This document shows positions 26,545-35,184 of a DNA stretch of 64,000 nt, piece after piece (position 1 is the stretch's first letter; each line of letters begins with the position of its first letter). Below the pieces are notes generated by a model. That model was not told the DNA's origin. It made no database searches and worked only from the letters and a program-made list of their open reading frames with translations. This stretch comes from Fen-671 sp963794745 (GTDB lineage: Bacteria; Actinomycetota; Acidimicrobiia; Acidimicrobiales; Palsa-688): NCBI GenBank assembly GCA_963794745.1, contig CAWCEZ010000013.1, positions 47,490 to 111,489 of the forward strand. The letters are read 5' to 3'. The position numbers were made by a program, and so were the translations under genes.

Positions 26545-26892
26545 ATGCCGCAATACCTGATCTCGGTCTGGCACGACGACACCTTCGAGGCCGACTTTTC
26601 CAGCCCAGACGCGCAGCTCCGCGTCGCCCAGGTCGACGCCTTCAACAGCGACCTGCAAAACGCGGGTGCCTGGGTGTTCGCCGCCGGCTTGCACCCGGCG
26701 TCATCGGCGACGGTCGTGCGGTCCTCGGCGGGGCAGGTTTCGATGACCGACGGGCCTTACGCCGAGACCAAGGAACAGATGGGTGGCTTTTGGGTAATCG
26801 AAGCTGCCGATCTCGACGCCGCTCTGGAATGGGCCGGTAAAGCGGCCGCGGCGTGCGACGGACCGGTTGAGGTCCGGCCCGCGCAAGGGTGA
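26545..26892 (+). CDS. YCII-related (DGPF) domain protein
   Basis: This 115-residue protein begins MPQYLISVWHD, contains GAWVFAAGLHPASSATVVRS and the family hallmark MTDGPYAETKEQMGGFWVIE, and ends DAALEWAGKAAAACDGPVEV. YCII/DGPF proteins are usually found directly before ECF sigma factors of the ECF42 kind, as here; the stop overlaps the sigma start by 4 bases (GTGA). Its molecular role in that pair is not established. Confidence 0.9.
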   Translation: MPQYLISVWHDDTFEADFSSPDAQLRVAQVDAFNSDLQNAGAWVFAAGLHPASSATVVRSSAGQVSMTDGPYAETKEQMGGFWVIEAADLDAALEWAGKAAAACDGPVEVRPAQG

Positions 26893-28136
26893 CCGACGGC
26901 CTCGATGAGGTTTTCCGGCGCGAAGCCGGCCGCTGCACGGCCACGGTAATCCGCATTCTCGGCGACATCGACCTTGCCGAGGACGCCGTGGCTGAAGCGT
27001 TCGCGATCGCCTCCGAGCAGTGGCCGAAGACGGGTATACCGCCCAACCCCGGCGGGTGGATCACCACCACCGCCCGCAACCGCGCCATCGACCGCCTGCG
27101 ACGCGAATCAACCCGCAGCGACCGGCATCTCGCGGCTCACCGGCTCCACACCGACACCATGGGACCTGCCCGCAACCCTGAGGACCTTGACAGGCTCGAC
27201 GATTTCGTCGATGTCGTCGCCGACGACCAGCTCCGGCTCATGTTCCTGTGCGCACACCCCGCCCTAGCCGCCGACGCCCAGGTCGCTCTGATCCTGCGCC
27301 TCGTCGCTGGCCTGGAGAGTCCCGAGATCGCCAGCGCGTTCGTGGTCGCCGAGCCGACGATGGCACAGAGGATCGTGCGGGCCAAACGCAAACTTCACGA
27401 CAATCACGCCTCCTATCGCATACCACGGCCTGGGGAGCTCCCGGACCGGCTCCACACGGTCCTCGCCGCCATCTACCTCATCTATGCCGAGGGTCACACC
27501 GCCTCGTCGGGACTGCTCCTGACGAGAACCGATCTATCGACCGAAGCCGTCCGGCTCGGGCGGACCCTCGTCGAGCTGATGCCCGACGAACCCGAAGCCG
27601 TCGGCCTGCTCGCCTTGATGCTGCTCACCGAATCCCGCCGGCCCGCCCGCATCAGCACCGACGGGACGATGGTGCGCCTCGCCGACCAGGACCGCTCTCG
27701 CTGGGACCAGGCACTAATCGCAGAGGGCCACCAGCTCGTGCGTGCCTGCCTGCTGCGCAACCGGCCCGGACCGTTCCAGGTCCAGGCCGCTATAGCCGCC
27801 GTGCACGCCGACGCTACCAGTGCCGAAACGACCGACTGGTCCCAGATCGTCGCCCTCTACGACCAGCTCTACGAGCTGCGCCCCCACCCAGTCATCGCCC
27901 TCAACCGGTCAGTGGCCGTCGCCGAGCTCCACGGTCCCGACGCAGGGCTCGCCGCCCTAGCCGAAATCGGCGCCGCCACCCTCGCCAACTACCAGCCCTA
28001 CCATGCGGCACGCGCCGACCTCCTCGCCCGAGCAGGACGCCGCCACGAGGCCCTAGCTGGCTACGACCGGGCTATCGACCTGACTGCCAACGCGGTCGAG
28101 CGCGACTTCCTTATGCGCCAACGAGCCGCCCTCTGA
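26889..28136 (+). CDS. ECF42-type sigma factor with C-terminal SnoaL-free extension (DUF6596/TPR-like)
   Basis: This 415-residue protein has sigma region 2 in IRILGDIDLAEDAVAEAFAI, GIPPNPGGWITTTARNRAID and RLRRES, and region 4 in LILRLVAGLESPEIASAFVV and AEPTMAQRIVRAKRKL. A long extension of about 220 residues follows (PDRLHTVLAAIYLIYAEGHT, then repeated helices ending in GYDRAIDLTANAVERDFLM). This layout and the upstream YCII gene define the ECF42 group, in which the extension replaces an anti-sigma factor in control. The start GTG overlaps the YCII stop. Confidence 0.9.
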   Translation: MTDGLDEVFRREAGRCTATVIRILGDIDLAEDAVAEAFAIASEQWPKTGIPPNPGGWITTTARNRAIDRLRRESTRSDRHLAAHRLHTDTMGPARNPEDLDRLDDFVDVVADDQLRLMFLCAHPALAADAQVALILRLVAGLESPEIASAFVVAEPTMAQRIVRAKRKLHDNHASYRIPRPGELPDRLHTVLAAIYLIYAEGHTASSGLLLTRTDLSTEAVRLGRTLVELMPDEPEAVGLLALMLLTESRRPARISTDGTMVRLADQDRSRWDQALIAEGHQLVRACLLRNRPGPFQVQAAIAAVHADATSAETTDWSQIVALYDQLYELRPHPVIALNRSVAVAELHGPDAGLAALAEIGAATLANYQPYHAARADLLARAGRRHEALAGYDRAIDLTANAVERDFLMRQRAAL

Positions 28137-28246
28137 GCACATAATGGCACGGATTTCCTGAACCTTCGGTGTCGAGTAGAAGCGGTCCGTTCGTGGATAA
28201 GGCGAGGGGTGAGCAGATCGCCGCCGGAACTGAAAGGACATAAGCC

Positions 28247-28795
28247 ATGGGAACAATCAAAGTGCACGAGTTCATGAGCCTCGACGGCGTCATCGACACA
28301 CCAACCTGGACCTTCGATTACGGCTTCGACCCCGCCATGGGAGACGACATCGGCCATATCATGTCAAGCTGCCAAGCCATCCTGCTGGGGCGCAATACCT
28401 ACGAGATGTTCGAGCCGGCCTGGTCGGCCCGGACCGCCGAGGAGGACCCGGGCGCTCCGTTCATGAACGGCTCCACCAAGTACGTCGTCTCCTCCACGCT
28501 GAAGTCAGGAAAATGGGACAACTCCCAGATCCTCGGCCCCTATCAGCCCGGAACGATCCGCAAGCTCAAAAGCGAAGTCGATGGCGGCATCTACGTGAGC
28601 GGCAGCGGGGACCTTGTGCGGTCCATGATCGCTGACGGCCTGATCGACGAACTGCACCTGTTCGTCTACCCCCTCACCCGAGGTGGCGGACCCCGCCTCT
28701 TCCCCGACGCCTTGACAACGAAATGGTCGCTGGAAAAGAGCACGGCCTACACCAACGGAGTGCTCTATCTCGCCTACAAGTCGACGGCGTCCTAA
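28247..28795 (+). CDS. Dihydrofolate reductase-like (RibD C-terminal) protein
   Basis: This 182-residue protein has IKVHEFMSLDGVIDTPTWTF at the start, the NADPH-site block AILLGRNTYEMFEPAW, TKYVVSSTLKSGKWDNSQIL, and GGIYVSGSGDLVRSMIADGL, IDELHLFVYPLTRGGGPRLF. This is the widespread actinobacterial YyaP/RibD_C type, an NADPH-dependent reductase fold of mostly unknown substrate; true DHFR activity is not implied. It is the last island gene before the second junction repeat. RBS GAAAGGACATAAGCC precedes ATG 28247. Confidence 0.88.
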   Translation: MGTIKVHEFMSLDGVIDTPTWTFDYGFDPAMGDDIGHIMSSCQAILLGRNTYEMFEPAWSARTAEEDPGAPFMNGSTKYVVSSTLKSGKWDNSQILGPYQPGTIRKLKSEVDGGIYVSGSGDLVRSMIADGLIDELHLFVYPLTRGGGPRLFPDALTTKWSLEKSTAYTNGVLYLAYKSTAS

Positions 28796-29117
28796 CACCC
28801 AACCGGTCCGGACGACGAGGGCGGCCAAGGGCGCCATGGCGCCGGGGCCATGAGGGGAGGGTGCGGATCGCAGGTAGCACGTGGCCAGGTCGGGCCAGGC
28901 TCGTAACGGCGACGGCTCTCCCATCCGGGCCTCCGACTGGCCGCCCCCTTTAGGGCCTCGGCGGCTAGTCCGTGGGACATCCTGTTATAACAAGGGCAAC
29001 TAGGGCGGGCTTGAGAACCGTATTGACGCCGGCCTTAGGGCACGCGGTGCCCGGCCCGACTGACCTGGTTGTCGCGACGGGCTCCCTAGGTACCTACGAA
29101 ACGTCGGCACCCGAGAA

Positions 29118-29204
29118 TGGTGGGTGGGCAGACCTCGTTCCTTGTCGAGCACGAGCTGTGCCCTGAGAAGAACTCGCTCTCGCCGACACTGATGGTGCGA
29201 TGCG
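29118..29204 (+). repeat. Middle copy of VirB4 3'-end repeat (decayed)
   Basis: Bases 29129-29157 match 19840-19868 exactly (29 bases) within the VirB4-like gene, and similarity continues to about 29204. Read with one base removed, it encodes FLVEHELCPE then LALADTDGAMR, the end of the ATPase. The TGTGCCC variant is shared with the right copy, not the intact gene, so the middle and right copies have a common source. The rest of 28796-29117 holds no gene that I can see; a palindrome TGTTATAACA is at 28983. Confidence 0.85.
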
Positions 29205-29239
29205 CGTTCAGGTGCCTGACCTCCGTCAGGAGTGATCCT

Positions 29240-29257
29240 TGATATCATCTGATATCA
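29240..29257 (+). promoter_or_regulatory. Operator of the vapBC-type pair
   Basis: Two palindromic half-sites TGATATCA lie at 29240-29247 and 29250-29257, 17 bases before the antitoxin start. Ribbon-helix-helix antitoxins autorepress by binding such paired sites, so this is very likely the operator. A ribosome site GAGGGAGG follows. Confidence 0.75.
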
Positions 29258-29273
29258 GCGAGAGGGAGGCGCG

Positions 29274-29495
29274 ATGGCCGACATCTTGATCCGCGACGTT
29301 CCCGACGAAGTCTTGGCCGTCATCGACGCCAAAGCTCGCCGTGTGGGCTTGTCGCGTACCGAGTACGTACGACGAGCGCTTGCACGCGAACGGGACGGCT
29401 CCACGCCCGAAGTCACTGTCGAAGGCCTCGTTACGTTCGCCGGCACGTTTGCCGACCTCGCCGATCCGGAGGTCATGCGGCGAGCCTGGTCGTGA
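29274..29495 (+). CDS. vapB: Ribbon-helix-helix antitoxin (VapB/FitA-like)
   Basis: This 73-residue protein begins ADILIRDVPDEVLAVIDAKA and RRVGLSRTEYVRRALARE, the strand-helix-helix of FitA/CopG-type antitoxins; the C-terminal 25 residues would wrap the toxin. It stops inside the toxin start (GTGA overlap of 4 bases). Binding to the paired TGATATCA sites would repress the operon. Confidence 0.88.
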   Translation: MADILIRDVPDEVLAVIDAKARRVGLSRTEYVRRALARERDGSTPEVTVEGLVTFAGTFADLADPEVMRRAWS

Positions 29496-29899
29496 CAACG
29501 TGGCTGATCGACAAATCGGCCCTGGTCCGTCTCGGTCACAGCCCGGACGCTGACCTGTGGGCCACCAGGATCGAACGGGGCCTCGTCCGCGTCTGCACGC
29601 TCACCCGCCTCGAGGTCGGCTTCTCGGCCCGCTCGGCTCAGGACCTTCGGGCCGGCCAAGGCGGCCCACCCCTCGCTCGCATGCCTGTCGAGTACCTCAC
29701 GCCCGCTATCGAAGACCGCGCGGTAGAAGTCCAAGGTACGCTCGCCGGGCGCGGCCAGCACCGGGCGGCGTCGATCCCCGACCTGCTCATTGCCGCGACG
29801 GCAGAGCTCGCCCAGCTCACCGTCCTGCACGGTGACAAGGATTTCGAGCTCATCGCAGACGTCACCGGTCAAGCTGTGGAACGGCTCACCAGCGGCTAG
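29492..29899 (+). CDS. vapC: PIN-domain toxin (VapC family ribonuclease)
   Basis: This 135-residue protein has all PIN acidic positions: D in WLIDKSALVRL, E in TRLEVGFSARS, D in SIPDLLIAATAEL and D in LHGDKDFELIA. VapC toxins are Mg-dependent RNases that cut tRNA or rRNA and are held in check by the adjacent antitoxin. The pair occupies almost exactly the space between the second and third junction repeats, like a small stabilising cassette. Confidence 0.9.
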   Translation: MTTWLIDKSALVRLGHSPDADLWATRIERGLVRVCTLTRLEVGFSARSAQDLRAGQGGPPLARMPVEYLTPAIEDRAVEVQGTLAGRGQHRAASIPDLLIAATAELAQLTVLHGDKDFELIADVTGQAVERLTSG

Positions 29900-29945
29900 C
29901 CCGAACCGTTCGACTCTCAGCTGACGGCACCGAGGACCACCTCAC

Positions 29946-30046
29946 GTGCCTTGCTGAGCACGACCTCTGCCCGGGAGGGCTGGCTCTCGCCGACACGGAC
30001 GGTGTGATGCGGTAGCTTGCCTGGTCATTAGCTTGCAATTGCGGAC
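29946..30046 (+). repeat. Right copy of the VirB4 3'-end junction repeat
   Basis: The bases up to TAG at 30013-30015 encode LAEHDLCPGGLALADTDGVM then R-stop, clearly the tail of a VirB4-like ATPase related to but not identical with the gene ending at 19917. Similarity continues past the stop (30027-30046 against 19928-19947) into the start of murT at 30033. This suggests that murT once followed the ATPase gene directly. Confidence 0.85.
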
Positions 30047-31370
30047 CCGCCTCGCAGTGGTGGCGGGAGGAGGCCTCGGCGCTCTCTCCAGGGCAGCTGG
30101 TCGCGGCTCGGGCTCGGTCATCGGCGGCCACGCGATACTTGCGATCGACCCGCTGGCCCTCGAGCGGCTCTCGGCCGGACGGCAGGTGGCGCTCGTATCG
30201 GGCACGAACGGCAAAACAACCACGACCAAACTGCTGGCGAGCGCGATCGGTGCTGGAGGGCACCGCCCGGTCGTAACGAACATCCTCGGGGCCAACCTCC
30301 CAGCCGGGTTGGCAGCTGCGCTCGCGGCCGGGGAGCCGGGGGCTACCGCCGTGCTCGAGGTCGACGAGGCGTGGCTCCCGAAGGTGGCAGCCAGCGTGCG
30401 CCCCGCCGTTCTGGTGTTGCTCAACTTGAGCCGCGACCAGCTCGACCGCAACAACGAGGTGCGCCACGTATCACAGCGTTGGCGCAACGCCTGCGACCAG
30501 GCCCCGCCCGGGGCTGTGGTCGTGGCCAACGCCGATGACCCGCTCGTCGTGTGGGCTGCCGGCGCCGCTAAACGCGTGACGTGGGTCGGCGCAGGGCTGC
30601 GATGGAACAGCGACGCCACTGGTTGCCCGCAGTGCGGCGGCCCAATTATTTTCGAGGAGGGGGGCGGCTGGGCGTGCTCGTCTTGTGGTTTTTCCCGCCC
30701 AGTCGCAGAGATCTCGCTCGGGCAGGACGATGGCGGGCCTTACGTCGTCCTGGCGTCGGGGGCCCGCCATGCCATGAGCATCAACCTGCCGGGGCTCTGC
30801 AACCAGTCGAACGCCGCCATGGCCCTTGGTGCGGTCATTGGCCTGGGCGGGGACGTGACCGCGGCGCTGCAAGCGATGGCCGGTGTGCGCGAGGTCGCCG
30901 GTCGTTACGCAACGATCGAGGTCGATGGGGTGGACGCCCGGTTCCTGCTGGCGAAAAACCCGGCCGGCTGGGCGGAGGTGTTCGACATGCTCTCGCCGGC
31001 TCCTACCCCCGTGGTCATCGCCATCAACGCACGGACCGCTGACGGTTACGACCCGTCGTGGCTCTGGGACGTCCCGTTCGAAGCGCTCCGGGGCCGGCCG
31101 GTAACGGCAACAGGCGAGCGCCGCCTCGACCTCGCGGTGAGGCTTCACTATGGCGAAGTCGGCCACACGGTCGAGCCCAGTGTGAGCGAAGCGTTGCGCA
31201 GGATAGCCGCAGCAGGTGGACATGGGCCGCACGGGCCACGGCAAGTCGACGTCGTTGCCAACTACACGGCCTTCCACCAGGCCTTAGCTGCGCTGCGCAA
31301 GAGCGCCCCCGGCACCAACCCGGGCACGCCGGGAGCCTCGCACGGCGCGGAAAGGCTAAGCGCGCCATGA
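30033..31370 (+). CDS. murT: Lipid II isoglutaminyl synthase, MurT subunit
   Basis: This 445-residue Mur ligase-like protein has the ATP site VALVSGTNGKTTTTKLLASA, then VLLNLSRDQLDRNNEVRHVS, and a central zinc ribbon (CPQCGGPIIF and WACSSCGFSR) characteristic of MurT, plus the C-terminal DUF1727 domain (NPAGWAEVFDMLSP). With GatD it amidates D-Glu in the lipid II stem peptide in the cytoplasm. The start is TTG 30033, inside the right junction repeat. Its stop overlaps gatD by 4 bases. Confidence 0.95.
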   Translation: MQLRTRLAVVAGGGLGALSRAAGRGSGSVIGGHAILAIDPLALERLSAGRQVALVSGTNGKTTTTKLLASAIGAGGHRPVVTNILGANLPAGLAAALAAGEPGATAVLEVDEAWLPKVAASVRPAVLVLLNLSRDQLDRNNEVRHVSQRWRNACDQAPPGAVVVANADDPLVVWAAGAAKRVTWVGAGLRWNSDATGCPQCGGPIIFEEGGGWACSSCGFSRPVAEISLGQDDGGPYVVLASGARHAMSINLPGLCNQSNAAMALGAVIGLGGDVTAALQAMAGVREVAGRYATIEVDGVDARFLLAKNPAGWAEVFDMLSPAPTPVVIAINARTADGYDPSWLWDVPFEALRGRPVTATGERRLDLAVRLHYGEVGHTVEPSVSEALRRIAAAGGHGPHGPRQVDVVANYTAFHQALAALRKSAPGTNPGTPGASHGAERLSAP

Positions 31371-32129
31371 CGATCTCGGTCGCCCTGGTCTACCCGGACC
31401 TTCTGGGCACTTATGGCGACAGCGGGAACGCTGCCGTCCTTGCCCAACGGCTGCGCTGGCGAGGCCACGATGCGCAGGTTCTGACCGTGATGTCGGCTGA
31501 CCCCGTCCCGACCGGCTGTGAGCTCTACGTGATCGGTGGAGGCGAGGACCTCCCCCAGGACCTTGCCGCTGCGAAATTGATCGCCAGTCGGGCACTGCAC
31601 AGCGCTGTCGAGGGCGGGGCCGTCATCTTGGCGGTCTGCGCTGGGCTGCAGAATCCTTGGGGAGAGCTTCGTAGGCCAAGACGGCAAGCGCAGCGCCGGG
31701 CTCGGGCTCTTGGATTGCGTAACCGTACGTTCAACTTCTCCTCGAGCGATCGGCGAGGTCGTGGTCCAACCGGCCGCCGAGTGGGCCAGTGCGGGCCTGC
31801 CGACGCTGACCGGTTTCGAGAACCACGGGGCGGTCACCGAGCTGGGCACGGGCGCGCGCGCCATAGGCGAGGTCCAGGTCGGGACGGGGAACAAGGACGG
31901 CACGGTCGAGGGGGCTGTCGCGGGCCGGGTCTGGGGGACCTACTTGCACGGGCCGGTGCTGGCGCGCAACCCGCAGCTCGCAGACCTCCTGCTGTCCTGG
32001 GTGGTCGGGCCGCTTGGTGTCTTGGACGACTCGGAGCCCGAGGCCCTCCACGCCGAGCGCTGTGAGCACGGCTTGGCGGAACGGCGCCGGGCTGCCCGCC
32101 CAGCAGGGCGTCGCCGGGCGCTGCGCTGA
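31367..32129 (+). CDS. gatD: Lipid II isoglutaminyl synthase, GatD glutaminase subunit, frameshifted
   Basis: The N-terminus is SVALVYPDLLGTYGDSGNAA and ELYVIGGGEDLPQDLAAAKL, with the catalytic Cys in AVILAVCAGLQ. One extra A near 31652 breaks the frame; removing it gives GLQILGESFVGQDGKRSAGL, then FENHGAVTELGTGARAIGEV and the His-bearing GTYLHGPVLARNPQLADLLL. It is a class I glutamine amidotransferase that supplies ammonia to MurT. Because this pair is generally essential in Gram-positives, an indel error is the likeliest cause. Confidence 0.92.
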
Positions 32130-32199
32130 AAGCTAGGGAGCACTCCCTAAGGACCGGATTTCGTGACGGCGTCAAAAACGAGCCGCTGGCAGTAGCGTT

Positions 32200-33375
32200 A
32201 TGTATGTGAAGTACTTACGCTCAAGACGTGCTCCGTATGCGGTCCCTGTGGCTCTGCTTGCCGCGGTCGGGGTGGTGGCCCTTCTACCAACGCTCAGCGG
32301 GGCGTCTTCGCCGGCCGGTTTGCCGGCCCAGTCGGCAGAGCAGCTCGTGGCCGACATGGCCGGCGCCAAGGCGCCGCAGCTGAGCGGCGCCCTTCAGTGG
32401 ACCGCCAATCTGGGCTTTTCAGGGCTGTCCTCCCTTGAGCAGGAGGCCGGCGGAGGCGGGGGAGGGGGTGGCCAGAGCTTCAACCCCTTGTCGCTGCTGT
32501 CAGACAATTACCAAGCGAACGTCTGGCTGGACGGGACCACTGCCGAGCACATCGCTCTGGTTGACGGTCCCGCCCAAGAGGTGGACGTCGTACGCAACGG
32601 CGACCAGGCATGGCTTTGGGACAGCTCGACCCAGAAAGTGACGCACTTCATATGGGCAGGCGGCGGGGAGCAGCCCCCGGCAAGCGCAGCAGCACTTCCT
32701 ACTCGGGTACCACCTACGCCCGCGCAGCTCGCTGCGGACCTGCTGCGCGGACTGGGCGCCACGACCGCAGTCGCGACCGGTGCGCCCGTCTACGTTGCCG
32801 GTGAGCCGGCCTACCAGCTGCTTGTCAGCCCGAAGGGCGCGAACGGGAGCACGGTAGACCACATCGAGATCGACGTTGGGGCAACAGGCACTTTGCTCGG
32901 TGTGCCCCTCCAGGTGGCCGTCTACGCGATCGGCCAGACCAGCCCGGCTATCGAGCTCGGCTTCACCGGGACGCTCCACCTCGGGCCACCGCCTGCCGGT
33001 GAGCTCACCTTCACGCCGCCGCCCGGTGCCAAGGTGACCGCCCGTACCATCGGCAAGGGTGGGTTTGGCGGCGTCGAACGGAGCGGGGTTGGCGGAGCGG
33101 CAAATGGGCCAACTGCGGCGGGCCTCGGCGTGAAGGACCTCAAGACCACAGGGACTGGCTGGGCGACCGTCCTCAGCGGCTCTGCACCCGGGCTCGTCGC
33201 GTCGGCCGGCAGCGAGGCGCTCTCGGTCGCGACCACGCCTGTGCAGGTCGCTGGCCAACAGGCCCGCCTGTTCAGCACGGTCCTGCTGAACATCCTGCTC
33301 ATGCCGGACGGCCATTTCTACGCTGGGTTTGTAACTCCGAGCGTGCTGGAGGCGGCAGCCTCCGCCAGCTCCTGA
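32200..33375 (+). CDS. Exported LolA/RseB-like protein
   Basis: This 391-residue protein has an N-terminal signal anchor (VPVALLAAVGVVALLPTLSG). The sequence SAEQLVADMAGAKAPQLSGA LQWTANLGF starts a LolA/RseB-like half-barrel that continues with NYQANVWLDGTTAEHIALVD, NGDQAWLWDSSTQKVTHFIW and PAYQLLVSPKGANGSTVDHI. Actinobacterial homologues are described as outer membrane lipoprotein-sorting-like proteins. It is followed after 22 bases by an ABC ATPase and permease; a joint role is possible but unproven. A Gly run (residues 83-90) sits between the first strands. Confidence 0.75.
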   Translation: MYVKYLRSRRAPYAVPVALLAAVGVVALLPTLSGASSPAGLPAQSAEQLVADMAGAKAPQLSGALQWTANLGFSGLSSLEQEAGGGGGGGGQSFNPLSLLSDNYQANVWLDGTTAEHIALVDGPAQEVDVVRNGDQAWLWDSSTQKVTHFIWAGGGEQPPASAAALPTRVPPTPAQLAADLLRGLGATTAVATGAPVYVAGEPAYQLLVSPKGANGSTVDHIEIDVGATGTLLGVPLQVAVYAIGQTSPAIELGFTGTLHLGPPPAGELTFTPPPGAKVTARTIGKGGFGGVERSGVGGAANGPTAAGLGVKDLKTTGTGWATVLSGSAPGLVASAGSEALSVATTPVQVAGQQARLFSTVLLNILLMPDGHFYAGFVTPSVLEAAASASS

Positions 33376-33397
33376 GCCCAGCCTGACGCACGCCGAC

Positions 33398-34357
33398 ATG
33401 TCAGGAGATTTGGCTGGCGCGCTGCAGACCGGTTTCGCAATAGAGACGAACGGCCTCGCCAAGCACTTCGGCCACGTCCCCGCTGTCGCCGGGATTGACC
33501 TGGCTGTGCCGTCGGGCAGCACCTACGGGTTCTTGGGGCAAAATGGTTCCGGGAAAACGACGACAATCCGGGTGTTATTGGGCCTGGTCCGACCGACTGC
33601 AGGGACCTGGAGCCTGCTCGGCCAGCCGATGCCGGGGCGGGCAATGTCCACCTTGCCCCATGTGGGGGCGCTCGTGGAGGGCCCTGCCTTCTACCCGTGG
33701 CTCTCCGGTCAGGAGAACCTGGAACGCTTCGACGCGATGGGGCCCGGGGGGCGCTCATCAACGCGGCCTCAACGGATTGCCGAGGCCTTGGCCCGGGTAG
33801 GCCTCACGGCCGCTGCAAAGAAGAAGTACAGGGCATATTCGCTCGGTATGCGCCAGCGACTGGGCCTAGCGCTGGCCCTGTTGGTCCCACGCCAGCTCCT
33901 TGTGCTCGACGAACCTACTAACGGGATGGACCCGCAAGGTACCAGGGAAATTCGCCACCTGGTACGCCAACTCGGGGCCGAGGGGACGACGGTGTTCCTT
34001 TCTTCACATCTGCTCTCCGAGGTCGAGCAGATCTGTTCGCACGTCGGCGTGATGCACCGGGGGAAGCTCTTGATGCAGGGCACTCTCGATGATTTTCGGG
34101 CGACCGCCAACCCCAAGCTCCGGGTCGAGGCGGATGACCCTGCCCTGGCCGCAGAGGTGCTCATCGGGATGGGGATCTCGGACCTCGACCGCCAGGGCGC
34201 CCAAGTCGTGGGAACGCTCGGCGGCCTGCTTCCCGAGGACTGTTGCCGCGCCCTGGTCCAAGCCGGGGTCGGGGTCCGGATGCTGGTCAAAGAGCAGCTC
34301 TCGTTGGAGGACGCGTTCGTCGCTATGACCGGGGAGGGCTTCGATGTGGCTGGTTGA
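33398..34357 (+). CDS. ABC transporter ATP-binding protein (BcrA-like)
   Basis: This 319-residue protein has Walker A YGFLGQNGSGKTTTIRVLLG, signature YSLGMRQRLGLALAL, Walker B LLVLDEPTNGMDPQGTREIR and H-loop TVFLSSHLLSEVEQICSHVG. The YSLGMRQRLG signature and NGMDP are typical of BcrA-type exporters of antibiotics or lipids. The stop overlaps the permease start by 14 bases. Confidence 0.93.
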   Translation: MSGDLAGALQTGFAIETNGLAKHFGHVPAVAGIDLAVPSGSTYGFLGQNGSGKTTTIRVLLGLVRPTAGTWSLLGQPMPGRAMSTLPHVGALVEGPAFYPWLSGQENLERFDAMGPGGRSSTRPQRIAEALARVGLTAAAKKKYRAYSLGMRQRLGLALALLVPRQLLVLDEPTNGMDPQGTREIRHLVRQLGAEGTTVFLSSHLLSEVEQICSHVGVMHRGKLLMQGTLDDFRATANPKLRVEADDPALAAEVLIGMGISDLDRQGAQVVGTLGGLLPEDCCRALVQAGVGVRMLVKEQLSLEDAFVAMTGEGFDVAG

Positions 34358-35144
34358 GGCACGCACCGTTTTCGCCCGGGCGCGAGTCCGGGCCCTCCTT
34401 CTAGTCCTCGCTGCCGTGCCCGTGTTCTTAGTGGTCGCCGTTTACCTTTCCGGTGGCCCGGCGGCAGGCAACGGGCCTGCGTTTGTCGACCGCGTTTCCC
34501 ACAACGCGGTCTTCGCAGCGTTGGCCGCATTGACGGTCGCGATGCCGTTTTTTATCCCCCTGGCGCTGGCGGTCGTCGCGGGTGATTCGATCGCCGGCGA
34601 GGCCAGTATCGGGACGCTGCGCTACTTGTTGGTACAGCCCGCCGGCCGCGCCCGGCTCCTACTGGCAAAAGCGGTTGTGCTAGCTCTGTTTTGCGTTGTT
34701 GCCGCCATCGACATTGTCATCGTCGGGCTAGTCGCAGGGATCGTGTTCTTCCCGCACGGCGCGGTCGTGACGGTTTCGGGCACAACTATTTCGTTCCTGG
34801 ACGGCGCCGGACGAAGCTTGATCGCGGCCCTGGTGGTGGGAGCCTCCATGTTCGGGCTGGCGTCGATAGGCCTTTTCGTTTCGACCGTTAGCGACGTGCC
34901 GATCGCCGTAATGGCCATCACGGTTGGGCTCGTCATCGTCTCGGGGATCCTCGACAGCATCTCTGAGGTGTCGTTCCTCCACCCTTGGCTTTTCACCAAT
35001 TATTGGACGGCTTTTTACGACCTCGCCCGCGCTCCGGTGTACTGGCACAACATCTGGAAGGACCTCGTCCTGCAGGCTGGGTACGTTGCTGTCTTCGGCG
35101 CGGCCGCCTGGGCCCGGATGACGACGCGCGACGTGCTCGCCTAG
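34344..35144 (+). CDS. ABC-2 type permease
   Basis: This 266-residue protein has six hydrophobic segments (e.g. ALLLVLAAVPVFLVVAVYL, AVFAALAALTVAMPFFIPLA, IAVMAITVGLVIVSGILDSI) and the loop DSIAGEASIGTLRYLLVQPA, RARLLLAKA that marks BcrB/YhcJ-like permeases. It forms the exporter with the ATPase encoded just upstream. The substrate is unknown. Confidence 0.9.
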   Translation: MWLVEARTVFARARVRALLLVLAAVPVFLVVAVYLSGGPAAGNGPAFVDRVSHNAVFAALAALTVAMPFFIPLALAVVAGDSIAGEASIGTLRYLLVQPAGRARLLLAKAVVLALFCVVAAIDIVIVGLVAGIVFFPHGAVVTVSGTTISFLDGAGRSLIAALVVGASMFGLASIGLFVSTVSDVPIAVMAITVGLVIVSGILDSISEVSFLHPWLFTNYWTAFYDLARAPVYWHNIWKDLVLQAGYVAVFGAAAWARMTTRDVLA

Positions 35145-35184
35145 TACCAGGTGCTCGCGTGAGCAAGAGGTGCTTGCCTGAGTA

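Noticed and set aside
19918..29117. Prophage or classical ICE for the island
   Set aside because: No integrase, transposase, phage structural or replication gene is present in the segment.
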